Source: Flavobacteriaceae bacterium (GTDB lineage: Bacteria; Bacteroidota; Bacteroidia; Flavobacteriales; Flavobacteriaceae). From it: DNA of 64,000 bases. Under the pieces are notes generated by a model. The model was not told the origin of the DNA. It searched no databases and worked only from the letters and a program-made list of their open reading frames with translations. A program made the translations under genes and the position numbers. Positions 46,483-54,439 of the stretch are shown here, piece by piece. Location of the stretch: NCBI GenBank assembly GCA_018699935.1, contig JABISF010000015.1, positions 29,698-93,697 of the forward strand, given 5' to 3'. Every line of letters begins with the position of its first letter. Positions within the stretch are counted from its first letter, which is position 1.

Positions 46483-46707
46483 TTACACTTTTTTTTGAAG
46501 TTTACCCCCCCATTTGAGCAAGGAAAAAATCAACCAAAGCCAAGGTGCTCCATGTAAAACTAAATCGAAATAGTCCATGGCTTGCATTCCTGCGCCTCCC
46601 CCGCTGATCCAACGTAATTTTCCCACGATATGGGGTTCTGGAGTAAAAGGAGCTAAGCCAAGGGTCAGAGCAATCAACAAAGGTTGAATGAAAGGGAATT
46701 TAGTCAT
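46483..46707 (-). CDS. Small hydrophobic protein after the sulfatase gene
   Basis: A 74-aa protein with two hydrophobic segments (FIQPLLIALTLGLAPF near the start and LVLHGAPWLWLIFSLLKW later) joined by PEPHIVGKLRWISGGGAGMQAMDYFD. I do not recognise a named family, although the KLRWISGGGAGM segment looks conserved rather than random. It follows the sulfatase gene by 9 nt in the same direction and is probably the last membrane gene of that operon. Confidence 0.62.
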   Translation of the reverse strand: MTKFPFIQPLLIALTLGLAPFTPEPHIVGKLRWISGGGAGMQAMDYFDLVLHGAPWLWLIFSLLKWGGKLQKKV

Positions 46708-46716
46708 ATTATCGTA

Positions 46717-48249
46717 CTAAGGAATTGCCGACAAAGATAAGGGAATTTGTTCTTTTGTTTGCTTATTTGAAGGCATTTGTGCATTGACCTCAATGAGGTA
46801 TGCGGTCAGTACCTGAGCCAATGCTCGGGTGCGTTCGGGTTCTTTGGATACCAAATTGTGCTGCTCGCCGATATCGGTCGGTAAATGATACAATTCCAAA
46901 TGTTGATCGTTGTGAAAATAAATCAGCTTCCATGCGCCTTTTCGAACGGCACTAAAGCTTCCAATTCCCGGACCACTCGGCCCCCAATCGTTGGGATAAT
47001 GCCAAAACAAAGGACGCTCAGTAGTATCCAAGGTCTCCCCTTTTAATAGATTCGTAAAGTCTTTTCCATCAAGGGTCTGAACGCTGGTATAGCTGGAAAT
47101 ACCTGCAATATTTAGTAGTGTGGGATAGAAATCTTCTATGATGAGCGACGTTTCTTCCGTTTTGTTAATGGGCGTCACTCCAGGCCAATAGGCCAACATA
47201 GGAACACGAATCCCACCTTCGTAAATCGATCCCTTTCCACTTCTCAATGGCGCATTGTGGGTGTGTTTTTCGCCACCTCGTCCAACGGCACTTAACCCTC
47301 CATTATCGGACATAAATAAAATAACCGTATGATCTTCAATTCCTTGATTTTCTACAAAATCAAGGACGTCGCCCAAGGCCTTGTCCATGCTTTCAATCAT
47401 CGAGGCATATTTTTCCTCTTGGGGCGGAAGTCCTTTGTGGGTATAACGATCTATAAAACGATTATCAGCCATCAAGGGAGTGTGAACGGCATAGAGCGAA
47501 AGGTAGAGGAAAAAGGGTTGTTTTTTTGCTAAGGGCACTTTCACTGCGGCTAAGGCTTCATCTGTCAGGGCTTGGGTCAAGAAAATATCTTTCCCGTGAT
47601 AGCGTTCCAAACCGGGAACTGCCCAAACTTTTTTTTCTTCATTATTATTTCCAAAATCATCTAATCCCCAATAGCTCTGGGGTGCTCCGGCAGCGTGTCC
47701 GGCTATATTGATTTCAAAACCCAAATTCAATGGATTTTCAGCGGGATAGCCCAGTGCACCGAAATGGGCTTTTCCAGCATGTAGGGTTGCATACCCATGC
47801 TCTTTTAAAATTTGCGGAAAGGGTGTGGCATAGGCTGCATTGGGAATCGTATCCGAGGTAGCAAGTCCGTTGTAGTTCCAGTCGGGAAATTCTAAAGTCG
47901 GATGATCCAGTTCCATGGGTTGCTTTCGATCTGGATAGAGCGTCCAGTTGGTCACGCGATGCCGAGCAGCATTCATTCCGGTCATCAAACTCACCCGAGT
48001 GGGCGAACAAACCGGTGTGCTGTAGGCATTGGTGAATTTCAACCCTTTGGCACGAAGGCGTTCCATATTGGGCGTGTGATATTTCTGATTTAAGGGAGTT
48101 GTCTGATCCCAAAAGGGAACAGAGGTATCCTGCCAGCCCAAATCATCTACAAAAAATAAAATAATATTGGGCGGGGGGTTCTTTTGGGGGGAAACACAGG
48201 CCCAGAACAATAGCATCCAAAAAAGCAGTAGGAGGTTACGAAATATCAT
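46717..48249 (-). CDS. Family S1 sulfatase, lipoprotein (operon gene 5)
   Basis: A 510-aa formylglycine-dependent sulfatase. The signal peptide ends in a lipobox-like LLFWAC (C18). The active-site motif is C81-S-P-T-R in STPVCSPTRVSLMTG, where C81 would be turned to formylglycine. Metal ligands are FFVDDLGW (D35/D36) and FMSDNGG. It should remove sulfate from a glycan at the cell surface or in the periplasm. The maturase is not in the window. Its start overlaps the upstream fucosidase stop by 4 nt. Confidence 0.93.
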   Translation of the reverse strand: MIFRNLLLLFWMLLFWACVSPQKNPPPNIILFFVDDLGWQDTSVPFWDQTTPLNQKYHTPNMERLRAKGLKFTNAYSTPVCSPTRVSLMTGMNAARHRVTNWTLYPDRKQPMELDHPTLEFPDWNYNGLATSDTIPNAAYATPFPQILKEHGYATLHAGKAHFGALGYPAENPLNLGFEINIAGHAAGAPQSYWGLDDFGNNNEEKKVWAVPGLERYHGKDIFLTQALTDEALAAVKVPLAKKQPFFLYLSLYAVHTPLMADNRFIDRYTHKGLPPQEEKYASMIESMDKALGDVLDFVENQGIEDHTVILFMSDNGGLSAVGRGGEKHTHNAPLRSGKGSIYEGGIRVPMLAYWPGVTPINKTEETSLIIEDFYPTLLNIAGISSYTSVQTLDGKDFTNLLKGETLDTTERPLFWHYPNDWGPSGPGIGSFSAVRKGAWKLIYFHNDQHLELYHLPTDIGEQHNLVSKEPERTRALAQVLTAYLIEVNAQMPSNKQTKEQIPLSLSAIP

Positions 48250-49715
48250 TTTTCACGGATTTCTGGAGCTTTATAAACCCCCAAATTAGAAATGATCGGA
48301 CTTGCTTTTGCGGCAGTAATGGAAAATCGCAAGGCTGTGATGGCTTGCGTTTCAAAACGAATCAAGCGTTTGTTCCCGACCGTTGCTCCTGTCTCCACCT
48401 TTTTCCATCCTTTTTCGGTTTTAATTTTAAATGAAAAAGATCGGATTCGCTGCCCCAGAGGAATGTACTCTTGGATCATAAAAGTGTTGACGAATTGTGG
48501 TTGTTTCCATTCCAAATCAATTTGCGCAGCGGTGGTTCCTTCGGGAGCTGCCCAATAGGTGTCTTTGTCATTGTCAACGATATTTTCTGCTCCATAGCCC
48601 GAACGTGCGTCCGCCGTTTTGACCCGTGCCATAGCTGCAAAATCTTCCTTGTACATTTCTTTTAAAAAGGCTGCTAATTTCATCAATTGCGCTTCGTCAT
48701 TTTCATGGATAAGACCGCGTTTGTCCACCGGAAGATTTAATAAAAAATTACTATTCCGTCCCACAGCATTGAAATAGATGTCTACTAAGGCGGATAATGA
48801 TTTTACTTTTTCATCTTCTTCGGGATGATAATACCAGCCCGGGCGAATGGAAACATCGCATTCGGTGGGTACCCAATGGGTTCCGTTTTCCTGCCCTTTG
48901 GCGTATTTATCAAAACCAGGCATCCCTGCATAAACACTATCACGCAGAAGAGGTGACCAGGTGGTATCATAGGCATATCCACGTTCGTTTCCTACCCAAC
49001 GAATATCGGGTCCGGCATCGCTAAAAATCACGGCTTGAGGTTGCAATTCTCGCACCATTTGTATGGTCGTTGGCCAATCGTAGTAATTTCTTTTATCCAC
49101 TCTTCGTTCCTCATTGGCACCTCCGTAATAGCCATCGCCACCATTGGCCCCATCAAACCAGACCTCAAAAATTTCCCCATAATTGGTCAGTAATTCTCTC
49201 AATTGATTGCGATAGTAGGTCACATATTCGGGCTTTCCATAATCGGGATGATTTCGATCCCAAGGAGAAAGATAGACCCCAAACTTTAATCCCAATTCTT
49301 TACAAGCGTCTGATAAATCGCGAATCAAATCTCCTTTTCCATCTTTCCAAGGGGCATTTTTTACGGAGTGTTCTGTAAAAGCACTGGGCCATAGGGCAAA
49401 ACCGTCGTGGTGTTTAGCGGTGATGATGATGCCTTTCATTCCGGCCGCTTTCGCCACTCGCGCCCATTGTCGGGCATCCAAGGCACTCGGATTAAATTGT
49501 TCCGGTTGTTCATCGCCATACCCCCACTCTTTATTGGTGAATGTATTCATGTTAAAATGAATAAAGGCATAATATTCCAATTCTTGCCACGCCAATTGAT
49601 GTACATTGGGGACAGGACCTACCGCTGCAATGGGCTGCTGGGCAGATTCACAGCGGGTAAAAACGCTCAAGAGTAAAAACCCGGCGATGACGTTGATGAT
49701 TGATTTATTTTTCAC
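48246..49715 (-). CDS. GH29 alpha-L-fucosidase with discoidin-like domain (operon gene 4)
   Basis: A 489-aa GH29 enzyme. The catalytic domain (about 37-350) has FIHFNMNTFTNKEWGYG, TAKHHDGFALWPS (H102/H103) and the nucleophile D188 in EVWFDGANGG. The C-terminal part (about 370-485) fits an F5/8 type C carbohydrate-binding domain, e.g. DNDKDTYWAAPEG. The signal ends in VFTRC, a weak lipobox, so it may be a lipoprotein. The layout resembles the GH29-B type, which often cuts alpha-1,3/1,4-fucose. The start is GTG. It is separated from the sulfatases on each side by 5 nt or a 4-nt overlap. Confidence 0.9.
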   Translation of the reverse strand: MKNKSIINVIAGFLLLSVFTRCESAQQPIAAVGPVPNVHQLAWQELEYYAFIHFNMNTFTNKEWGYGDEQPEQFNPSALDARQWARVAKAAGMKGIIITAKHHDGFALWPSAFTEHSVKNAPWKDGKGDLIRDLSDACKELGLKFGVYLSPWDRNHPDYGKPEYVTYYRNQLRELLTNYGEIFEVWFDGANGGDGYYGGANEERRVDKRNYYDWPTTIQMVRELQPQAVIFSDAGPDIRWVGNERGYAYDTTWSPLLRDSVYAGMPGFDKYAKGQENGTHWVPTECDVSIRPGWYYHPEEDEKVKSLSALVDIYFNAVGRNSNFLLNLPVDKRGLIHENDEAQLMKLAAFLKEMYKEDFAAMARVKTADARSGYGAENIVDNDKDTYWAAPEGTTAAQIDLEWKQPQFVNTFMIQEYIPLGQRIRSFSFKIKTEKGWKKVETGATVGNKRLIRFETQAITALRFSITAAKASPIISNLGVYKAPEIREK

Positions 49716-49720
49716 GTTCG

Positions 49721-51202
49721 TTATTTTTTAAATTTTGGGTCAATAAATTCCCACTCTCGAATGTGTGGATGTCGGTGTGCCAGGCGTTGAAGGGAATCCA
49801 TTTGCTGCACAATAGTGGGAAAAGTTGCAGCTAAATCCTTTTGTTCGTTGGGATCCTCTTCCATATTGTAAAGTTCCCAAGTGGCATTGGGATTTGTCTT
49901 CATGTCAATTTTAACGCCTTTCCATTTGCCAAAATGCACGGCAATTTGTCCTCGCTTTTCGGGAAACTCAAAATAAAGATACGGATGCTGTTGTTCTTGT
50001 TTTTTGCCCAAAAGTTCTCCAAGGATAGAAATGCCATCGAGAGCTGTGGTGGGCTGTCCGACCAAGTCAGCAAAAGTGTTGTACATATCCCAGTGTCCAG
50101 ATACCAGTCCAGAGGTGGATCCCGCTTTGATCTTATTTTTCCAGTAGGCAATAAAAGGAATACGGATACCCCCTTCATAAACATCCATTTTTAAACCCCG
50201 AAATCCGGCTGCACTATTAAAATAGGTAGCATCGACTCCCCCGGCAAAAGTGGGTCCGTTGTCACTAGAGAATAAAATTAAAGTGTTGTCCTCTTGCCCA
50301 CGCGCTTTGACCGCTTCCCATATTTTACCGACTTGTGAATCCAAATGCGTAATCATGGCGGCATAGGCTGCCTTTGGATATTGATGCGCAGTATAGCCTT
50401 TATCACCGTAATAGGGTTGGTCATCAAATTGATCTTGATAAATCGCCACCAAGGAGTCCGGTACCTGCAGCGAAACATGGGGGATGGGAGAAGGATAGTA
50501 GAGGAAAAAAGGTTTTTTTGTAGCGGTCGTATCCAAAAAATGCAAGGCTTTTTGCAGCATGCGATCCGGAGCATAATCCTTGCCTTTAAACTGATCGAAA
50601 GCCTTTTGATCACTGCCGGGGGCTATGGGCGTATGCACTAAAAAATAATCGTTGTTCAGTGGGAAAACTCGATCGTTTTCCCATAAATGCGTGGGGTAAT
50701 AATTGTGCGCTTGTTTTTGATCTAAATAGCCAAAGTAATAATCAAACCCTTGCAGCAAAGGACTCCCCGTTGTTCCATTCATCCCGAGTCCCCATTTTCC
50801 AACCATGGCGGTTTGATAACCCGCAGCTTTAAGCATTTTGGCAAGTGTTGGAGTGTGCTCCGGTATGGGCATTTGTCCGCCTTCTTGATCATCTGAAAAT
50901 TGCCCCAATTCATAGTTGCCACGAATGTAGGCATGTCCGGCATGGGTTCCGGTCATCAACATATAACGAGAAGGCGCACAAACTGGAGCTCCGGTATAGT
51001 GTTGTGTAAAGCGCATGCCCCCAGCCGCCAATTGATCTAAATAGGGCGTCTTGATTTTCTTTTGACCATAGGCCCCCAACTCTCCATAACCCAAGTCGTC
51101 CGCAAAAATGTATATGATATTGGGTGCTTGTTGCAGCGTTTTCGGTGCTTGTTCACAGCCCATTACTACCATTACGCTCAAAAACAATAAGATTCTTTTC
51201 AT
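49721..51202 (-). CDS. Family S1 sulfatase, lipoprotein (operon gene 3)
   Basis: A 493-aa sulfatase with a clear lipobox VVMGC (C16). The active site is C75-A-P-S-R in GAPVCAPSRYMLMTGTHAGHAYIRGN, with metal ligands IFADDLGYGELG (D35/D36) and LFSSDNGPT. The long GTHAGHAYIRGN tail after the motif is typical of one S1 subgroup, which separates it from the other sulfatase of the operon. The two should therefore act on different sulfate positions. It begins 1 nt before the acyltransferase stop. Confidence 0.93.
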   Translation of the reverse strand: MKRILLFLSVMVVMGCEQAPKTLQQAPNIIYIFADDLGYGELGAYGQKKIKTPYLDQLAAGGMRFTQHYTGAPVCAPSRYMLMTGTHAGHAYIRGNYELGQFSDDQEGGQMPIPEHTPTLAKMLKAAGYQTAMVGKWGLGMNGTTGSPLLQGFDYYFGYLDQKQAHNYYPTHLWENDRVFPLNNDYFLVHTPIAPGSDQKAFDQFKGKDYAPDRMLQKALHFLDTTATKKPFFLYYPSPIPHVSLQVPDSLVAIYQDQFDDQPYYGDKGYTAHQYPKAAYAAMITHLDSQVGKIWEAVKARGQEDNTLILFSSDNGPTFAGGVDATYFNSAAGFRGLKMDVYEGGIRIPFIAYWKNKIKAGSTSGLVSGHWDMYNTFADLVGQPTTALDGISILGELLGKKQEQQHPYLYFEFPEKRGQIAVHFGKWKGVKIDMKTNPNATWELYNMEEDPNEQKDLAATFPTIVQQMDSLQRLAHRHPHIREWEFIDPKFKK

Positions 51203-51203
51203 T

Positions 51204-52298
51204 TTAAATTTTTATAAAAATTCGCTTTTGATACAACCAATAACAAAGGTACCACAGGCAAAAAAGGACTACAAGGCTGAGGACAAAACTGGCCCACCAA
51301 GTGGAAAAAATTCCTAGTAATGAGTTTGTATAGGGTCGAAATATTTTCTGAATTAAATTTCCTCCTCCCACAGAAGCAAAGAGATAGATAAACAAGGGAT
51401 TGATGCCTACCACCCGAAACACTAGGGTTTTTTTGATGTAAGACTTTACGTCAATCAACCAATAGGATACGCTGAGGGCAGCGATGGTCCACCCGCCCGA
51501 TAAGAAAATAAAAGAAGTGGTTGCAATGCGTTTGATGACCGGAGTGAAAAAACTACTAAGCACGCCCAACAACAGACAAAGCGCCGCTGCCCACCAAAGT
51601 CGTTTGAGTTTGTAAGAAGCCGTAGTGTTTCCCATCAATAATTGCCCTGCCATCATTCCCCAAAGGGTGTGTGCCGCTGTGGGAACCGCATTAAAAGCTG
51701 CCCAATGCCCACCGTACTCATACCCGGAAATAAAGATATTGAACCAAGCTCCGAAATTTTGTCCCGCAACAAAGGCTTGATCAAAACCTGAAACCGGAAA
51801 AAATCGATAAAGCAAATCCGAAATTATAATAAAAAGTAGCGCGATGATCCCTTGAGTGAGTGGCGTTTTTTTTAGCAATAAAAAGGCCACCAAATAGGTA
51901 AAAGACAATTGTGCTAACACATTGTCAAATTGAAAGATAATTTTTTCTGGACCAATACAATACAAGCCCCACCCAAACAAAAGTAGTAAAAAAGCGCGTC
52001 GTAGCGCATGGCTTCGAATTTGAGATTCGCTTTCTCCCTTTTTTTGTCGATGGGCATAGGAAAAAGGAATGGAAACCCCCACGATAAACATAAAAAAGGG
52101 TTGAATTAAATCCCAAAAATGGAGTCCTTCCCACTGTGCATGGTGAAATAAAAAATCCGCTGCTGCCGTTATGCTTTCATTTCCCGTATCCATAAGGACA
52201 CCAAAAAGGTGAGAAAACTCGGCGACTAATAAAAACATGACCAGCCCACGGAAAAAATCTAAGGAATGTAAACGTTGTTGAAGTGGGGCAGTACTCAT
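51204..52298 (-). CDS. DUF5009/NagX-like membrane acyltransferase (operon gene 2)
   Basis: A 364-aa inner-membrane protein with about ten to eleven membrane segments. The N-terminal LHSLDFFRGLVMFLLVAEFSHL and WDLIQPFFMFIVGVSIPFSYAHRQ match the family related to heparan-alpha-glucosaminide N-acetyltransferase (NagX, DUF5009). Family members are thought to move acetyl groups across the membrane to sugars. Its place inside a fucosidase/sulfatase operon suggests action on an amino sugar released from the same glycan. It overlaps the upstream fucosidase by 4 nt. Confidence 0.85.
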   Translation of the reverse strand: MSTAPLQQRLHSLDFFRGLVMFLLVAEFSHLFGVLMDTGNESITAAADFLFHHAQWEGLHFWDLIQPFFMFIVGVSIPFSYAHRQKKGESESQIRSHALRRAFLLLLFGWGLYCIGPEKIIFQFDNVLAQLSFTYLVAFLLLKKTPLTQGIIALLFIIISDLLYRFFPVSGFDQAFVAGQNFGAWFNIFISGYEYGGHWAAFNAVPTAAHTLWGMMAGQLLMGNTTASYKLKRLWWAAALCLLLGVLSSFFTPVIKRIATTSFIFLSGGWTIAALSVSYWLIDVKSYIKKTLVFRVVGINPLFIYLFASVGGGNLIQKIFRPYTNSLLGIFSTWWASFVLSLVVLFCLWYLCYWLYQKRIFIKI

Positions 52299-53641
52299 CG
52301 CAGTTCAATTTCGATTATGGTATCAATGGAATCTTTTTGAATTTTTGAAACATCTATCGCCAAACCAAAGCGATCGTTTTTATAGGGCAATTGGGTGGCT
52401 GTTCCCAACACTTTGATGCTTTTGATTTTCACGGGAACCGCATCCACTCGGATCATGTTGGGTTTGGGATTAAGTAAGTGAAGAAAAACTTTTTTGCCTT
52501 TTTGGGTGGAGACAAAATCATCGGTGGGAGGCACAGGACCTTTCTGCGTTCCATAAATGGTTGCCCCATTCGTTTTTAACCAGTTCCCCATGGCTTTTAA
52601 AGAAGCCTGATGCTCCGGTTGAATTTTTCCATTGGGCATGGGCCCCACATTCAAAAGTAAATTACTGCCGTAGCCCGCTGCTTTGATCAAATAATGAATC
52701 AGTTCTTTGTCCGATTTGTGTTTTCGGTCTTGTAAATTAAATCCCCAAGAGCCGTTGATCGTTTCACATACTTCTAGGGGCACCGCGCCAATTTGATCGG
52801 CGGCTGTTCCCCAACCCGTGGTATTTTTTCCGGGTAAATCTTTTTCAAACATTTGAAAATCTTCTCCGGGAATCACTCCAATATGGTGGTTGTTTCCGAT
52901 CAAGGCTTGGGGTTGTAATTCGTGTATCATTCCATAAATTTCGTCGTAATGCCAGTCTACTTTTACGGCTCCAAATTTTTTGCCGTCCCATTCTTTTTGA
53001 TCCCAATGTCCATCAAACCAAATCCCTCCAATGTCGCCGTATTGGGTCAACAACTCCCTGAGTTGGGCTTTCATAAATGCAATATAATCCTCCCATTGTC
53101 CTTCTCCCCTGCCAGCAATACCGGTACCGGTTCTGCCTCTGGGAAAATAGTCGTCGCGATTCCAATCGAGTAATGAATAATAGAAAAATAATTTAATCCC
53201 CTGTCGACGACATTCTTCTGCCAAGGCTTTGAGGATATCTTTGCCATAAGGCGTTGCGTCTACAATATCGTAGTCGGTGACTTTGGAGTCGAACATGGAA
53301 AATCCATCGTGATGACGGCTGGTTATGGTGATGTAATTCATTCCTGCTTCTTTGACCAGTGCTACCCATTCTTGGGGGTCAAAATCAATGGGGTTGAAAA
53401 AAGCAGGGAGTTTTTCATATTCATCAATAGTAATGTTTTGATTGTTCATGACCCATTCGCCGTCCCCCAAAAGACTGTAGACACCCCAATGCACAAACAT
53501 TCCAAATTTTGCCTCTTGGAATGAACGTCTTGCCTCCAAGTTTTCGGGACTAGGCACGTAATTTTGAGCGTTGAGACTTGTCCAAATGGAAATCCCCCCT
53601 AACCACAGCCAACATGCTCTTTTCAATCTATTTGTACGCAT
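52295..53641 (-). CDS. GH29 alpha-L-fucosidase (operon gene 1)
   Basis: A 448-aa GH29 enzyme with a Sec signal peptide ending in LNAQ. The catalytic domain has FGMFVHWGVYSLLGDGEWVM near residue 46, TSRHHDGFSMFD (H110/H111) and nucleophile D210 in GIWFDGHWD. A small C-terminal beta domain follows (about 355-448). The layout is like the GH29-A broad-specificity type. It has no added carbohydrate-binding domain, unlike the other fucosidase of the operon. The ATG at 53641 is chosen over a TTG two codons earlier. It is first in the operon, facing the esterase/sialidase pair. Confidence 0.93.
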   Translation of the reverse strand: MRTNRLKRACWLWLGGISIWTSLNAQNYVPSPENLEARRSFQEAKFGMFVHWGVYSLLGDGEWVMNNQNITIDEYEKLPAFFNPIDFDPQEWVALVKEAGMNYITITSRHHDGFSMFDSKVTDYDIVDATPYGKDILKALAEECRRQGIKLFFYYSLLDWNRDDYFPRGRTGTGIAGRGEGQWEDYIAFMKAQLRELLTQYGDIGGIWFDGHWDQKEWDGKKFGAVKVDWHYDEIYGMIHELQPQALIGNNHHIGVIPGEDFQMFEKDLPGKNTTGWGTAADQIGAVPLEVCETINGSWGFNLQDRKHKSDKELIHYLIKAAGYGSNLLLNVGPMPNGKIQPEHQASLKAMGNWLKTNGATIYGTQKGPVPPTDDFVSTQKGKKVFLHLLNPKPNMIRVDAVPVKIKSIKVLGTATQLPYKNDRFGLAIDVSKIQKDSIDTIIEIELR

Positions 53642-53675
53642 AAACAATATTTAAAGAAATTAATGATCCTCTTGA

Positions 53676-53695
53676 TTTGTCACATGTGTGAGAAA
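53676..53695. promoter_or_regulatory. Imperfect 20-bp palindrome between divergent glycan operons
   Basis: TTTGTCACATGTGTGAGAAA has arms TTTnTCACA and TGTGAnAAA around a central TG, with eight of nine arm positions pairing. It is in the 108-nt region between the GH29 operon and the esterase-sialidase pair, a natural place for a shared operator. The regulator is unknown and not encoded nearby. Confidence 0.45.
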
Positions 53696-53725
53696 ACTAA
53701 TGTAACTAAAGATAGTAAAAATTAG

Positions 53726-53733
53726 TAATTTTA
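53726..53733 (+). promoter_or_regulatory. Possible -7 element of the esterase-sialidase pair
   Basis: TAATTTTA resembles TAnnTTTG apart from the last base, and ends 16 nt before the esterase ATG. A weak call. Confidence 0.28.
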
Positions 53734-53749
53734 GAGAAATTCCAATGCT

Positions 53750-54433
53750 ATGAAAAGAAAAGAGCGATTGCTAATGCTATTTTTTATGAGCCTGCTTATG
53801 ACTCAATTACACGCACAAGATTGGCCAAATTTTAATGCTTTTAAAGCGGCAAATGCAGCACTTCCCCCATTGGAGGAAGCACAACAACGAGTGGTTTTTA
53901 TGGGAAATTCCATCACCATTGGTTGGCTGGACAGTCATCCTGAATTTTTTGAAAACAAGCCCTATGTAAACAGAGGAATCAGTGGGCAAACGACTCCTCA
54001 AATGTTGGTGCGCTTTCGCACCGATGTGCTTGCCATTGATGCCGCCGCTGTGGTGATTCTGGCGGGCACCAACGACATCGCAGGAAACACAGGACCTTCT
54101 ACTTTGGAAATGATTTTGGACAATATTAAATCCATGACGGAAATTGCGCAAGCCAATGATGTAAAAGTCATCTTGTGCTCAGTCCTCCCCGCCTATGATT
54201 ACCCTTGGAGACCCGGAATGGATCCCCATATAAAAATTCCAAAATTGAACGCCATGATCAAAGATTATGCTGAAAAAAACAATGTTTTTTACTTGGATTA
54301 TTTTAGTGCTTTAGAGGATGGAAACAATGGTTTGATCCCTTCCTATACCGACGATGGGGTTCACCTCACCCGAGCTGGTTATGAAGTCATGGAACCGCTG
54401 CTTGAAAATGCTTTAAAAGTGGTGTTGCCCTAA
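53750..54433 (+). CDS. Secreted SGNH/GDSL-type esterase
   Basis: A 227-aa secreted hydrolase. The signal peptide ends in LHAQ. SGNH blocks are: block I as VVFMGNSITIGW with the nucleophile S54 (GNS in place of GDS), block II NRGISGQTT, block III AGTNDI with N108, and block V DDGVHLT with D202 and H205. Relatives remove acetyl or other acyl groups from sugars. The sialidase gene follows after 6 nt, so a sialate O-acetylesterase role is attractive, but this is inferred from position only. Confidence 0.88.
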   Translation: MKRKERLLMLFFMSLLMTQLHAQDWPNFNAFKAANAALPPLEEAQQRVVFMGNSITIGWLDSHPEFFENKPYVNRGISGQTTPQMLVRFRTDVLAIDAAAVVILAGTNDIAGNTGPSTLEMILDNIKSMTEIAQANDVKVILCSVLPAYDYPWRPGMDPHIKIPKLNAMIKDYAEKNNVFYLDYFSALEDGNNGLIPSYTDDGVHLTRAGYEVMEPLLENALKVVLP

Positions 54434-54439
54434 TCTGTT

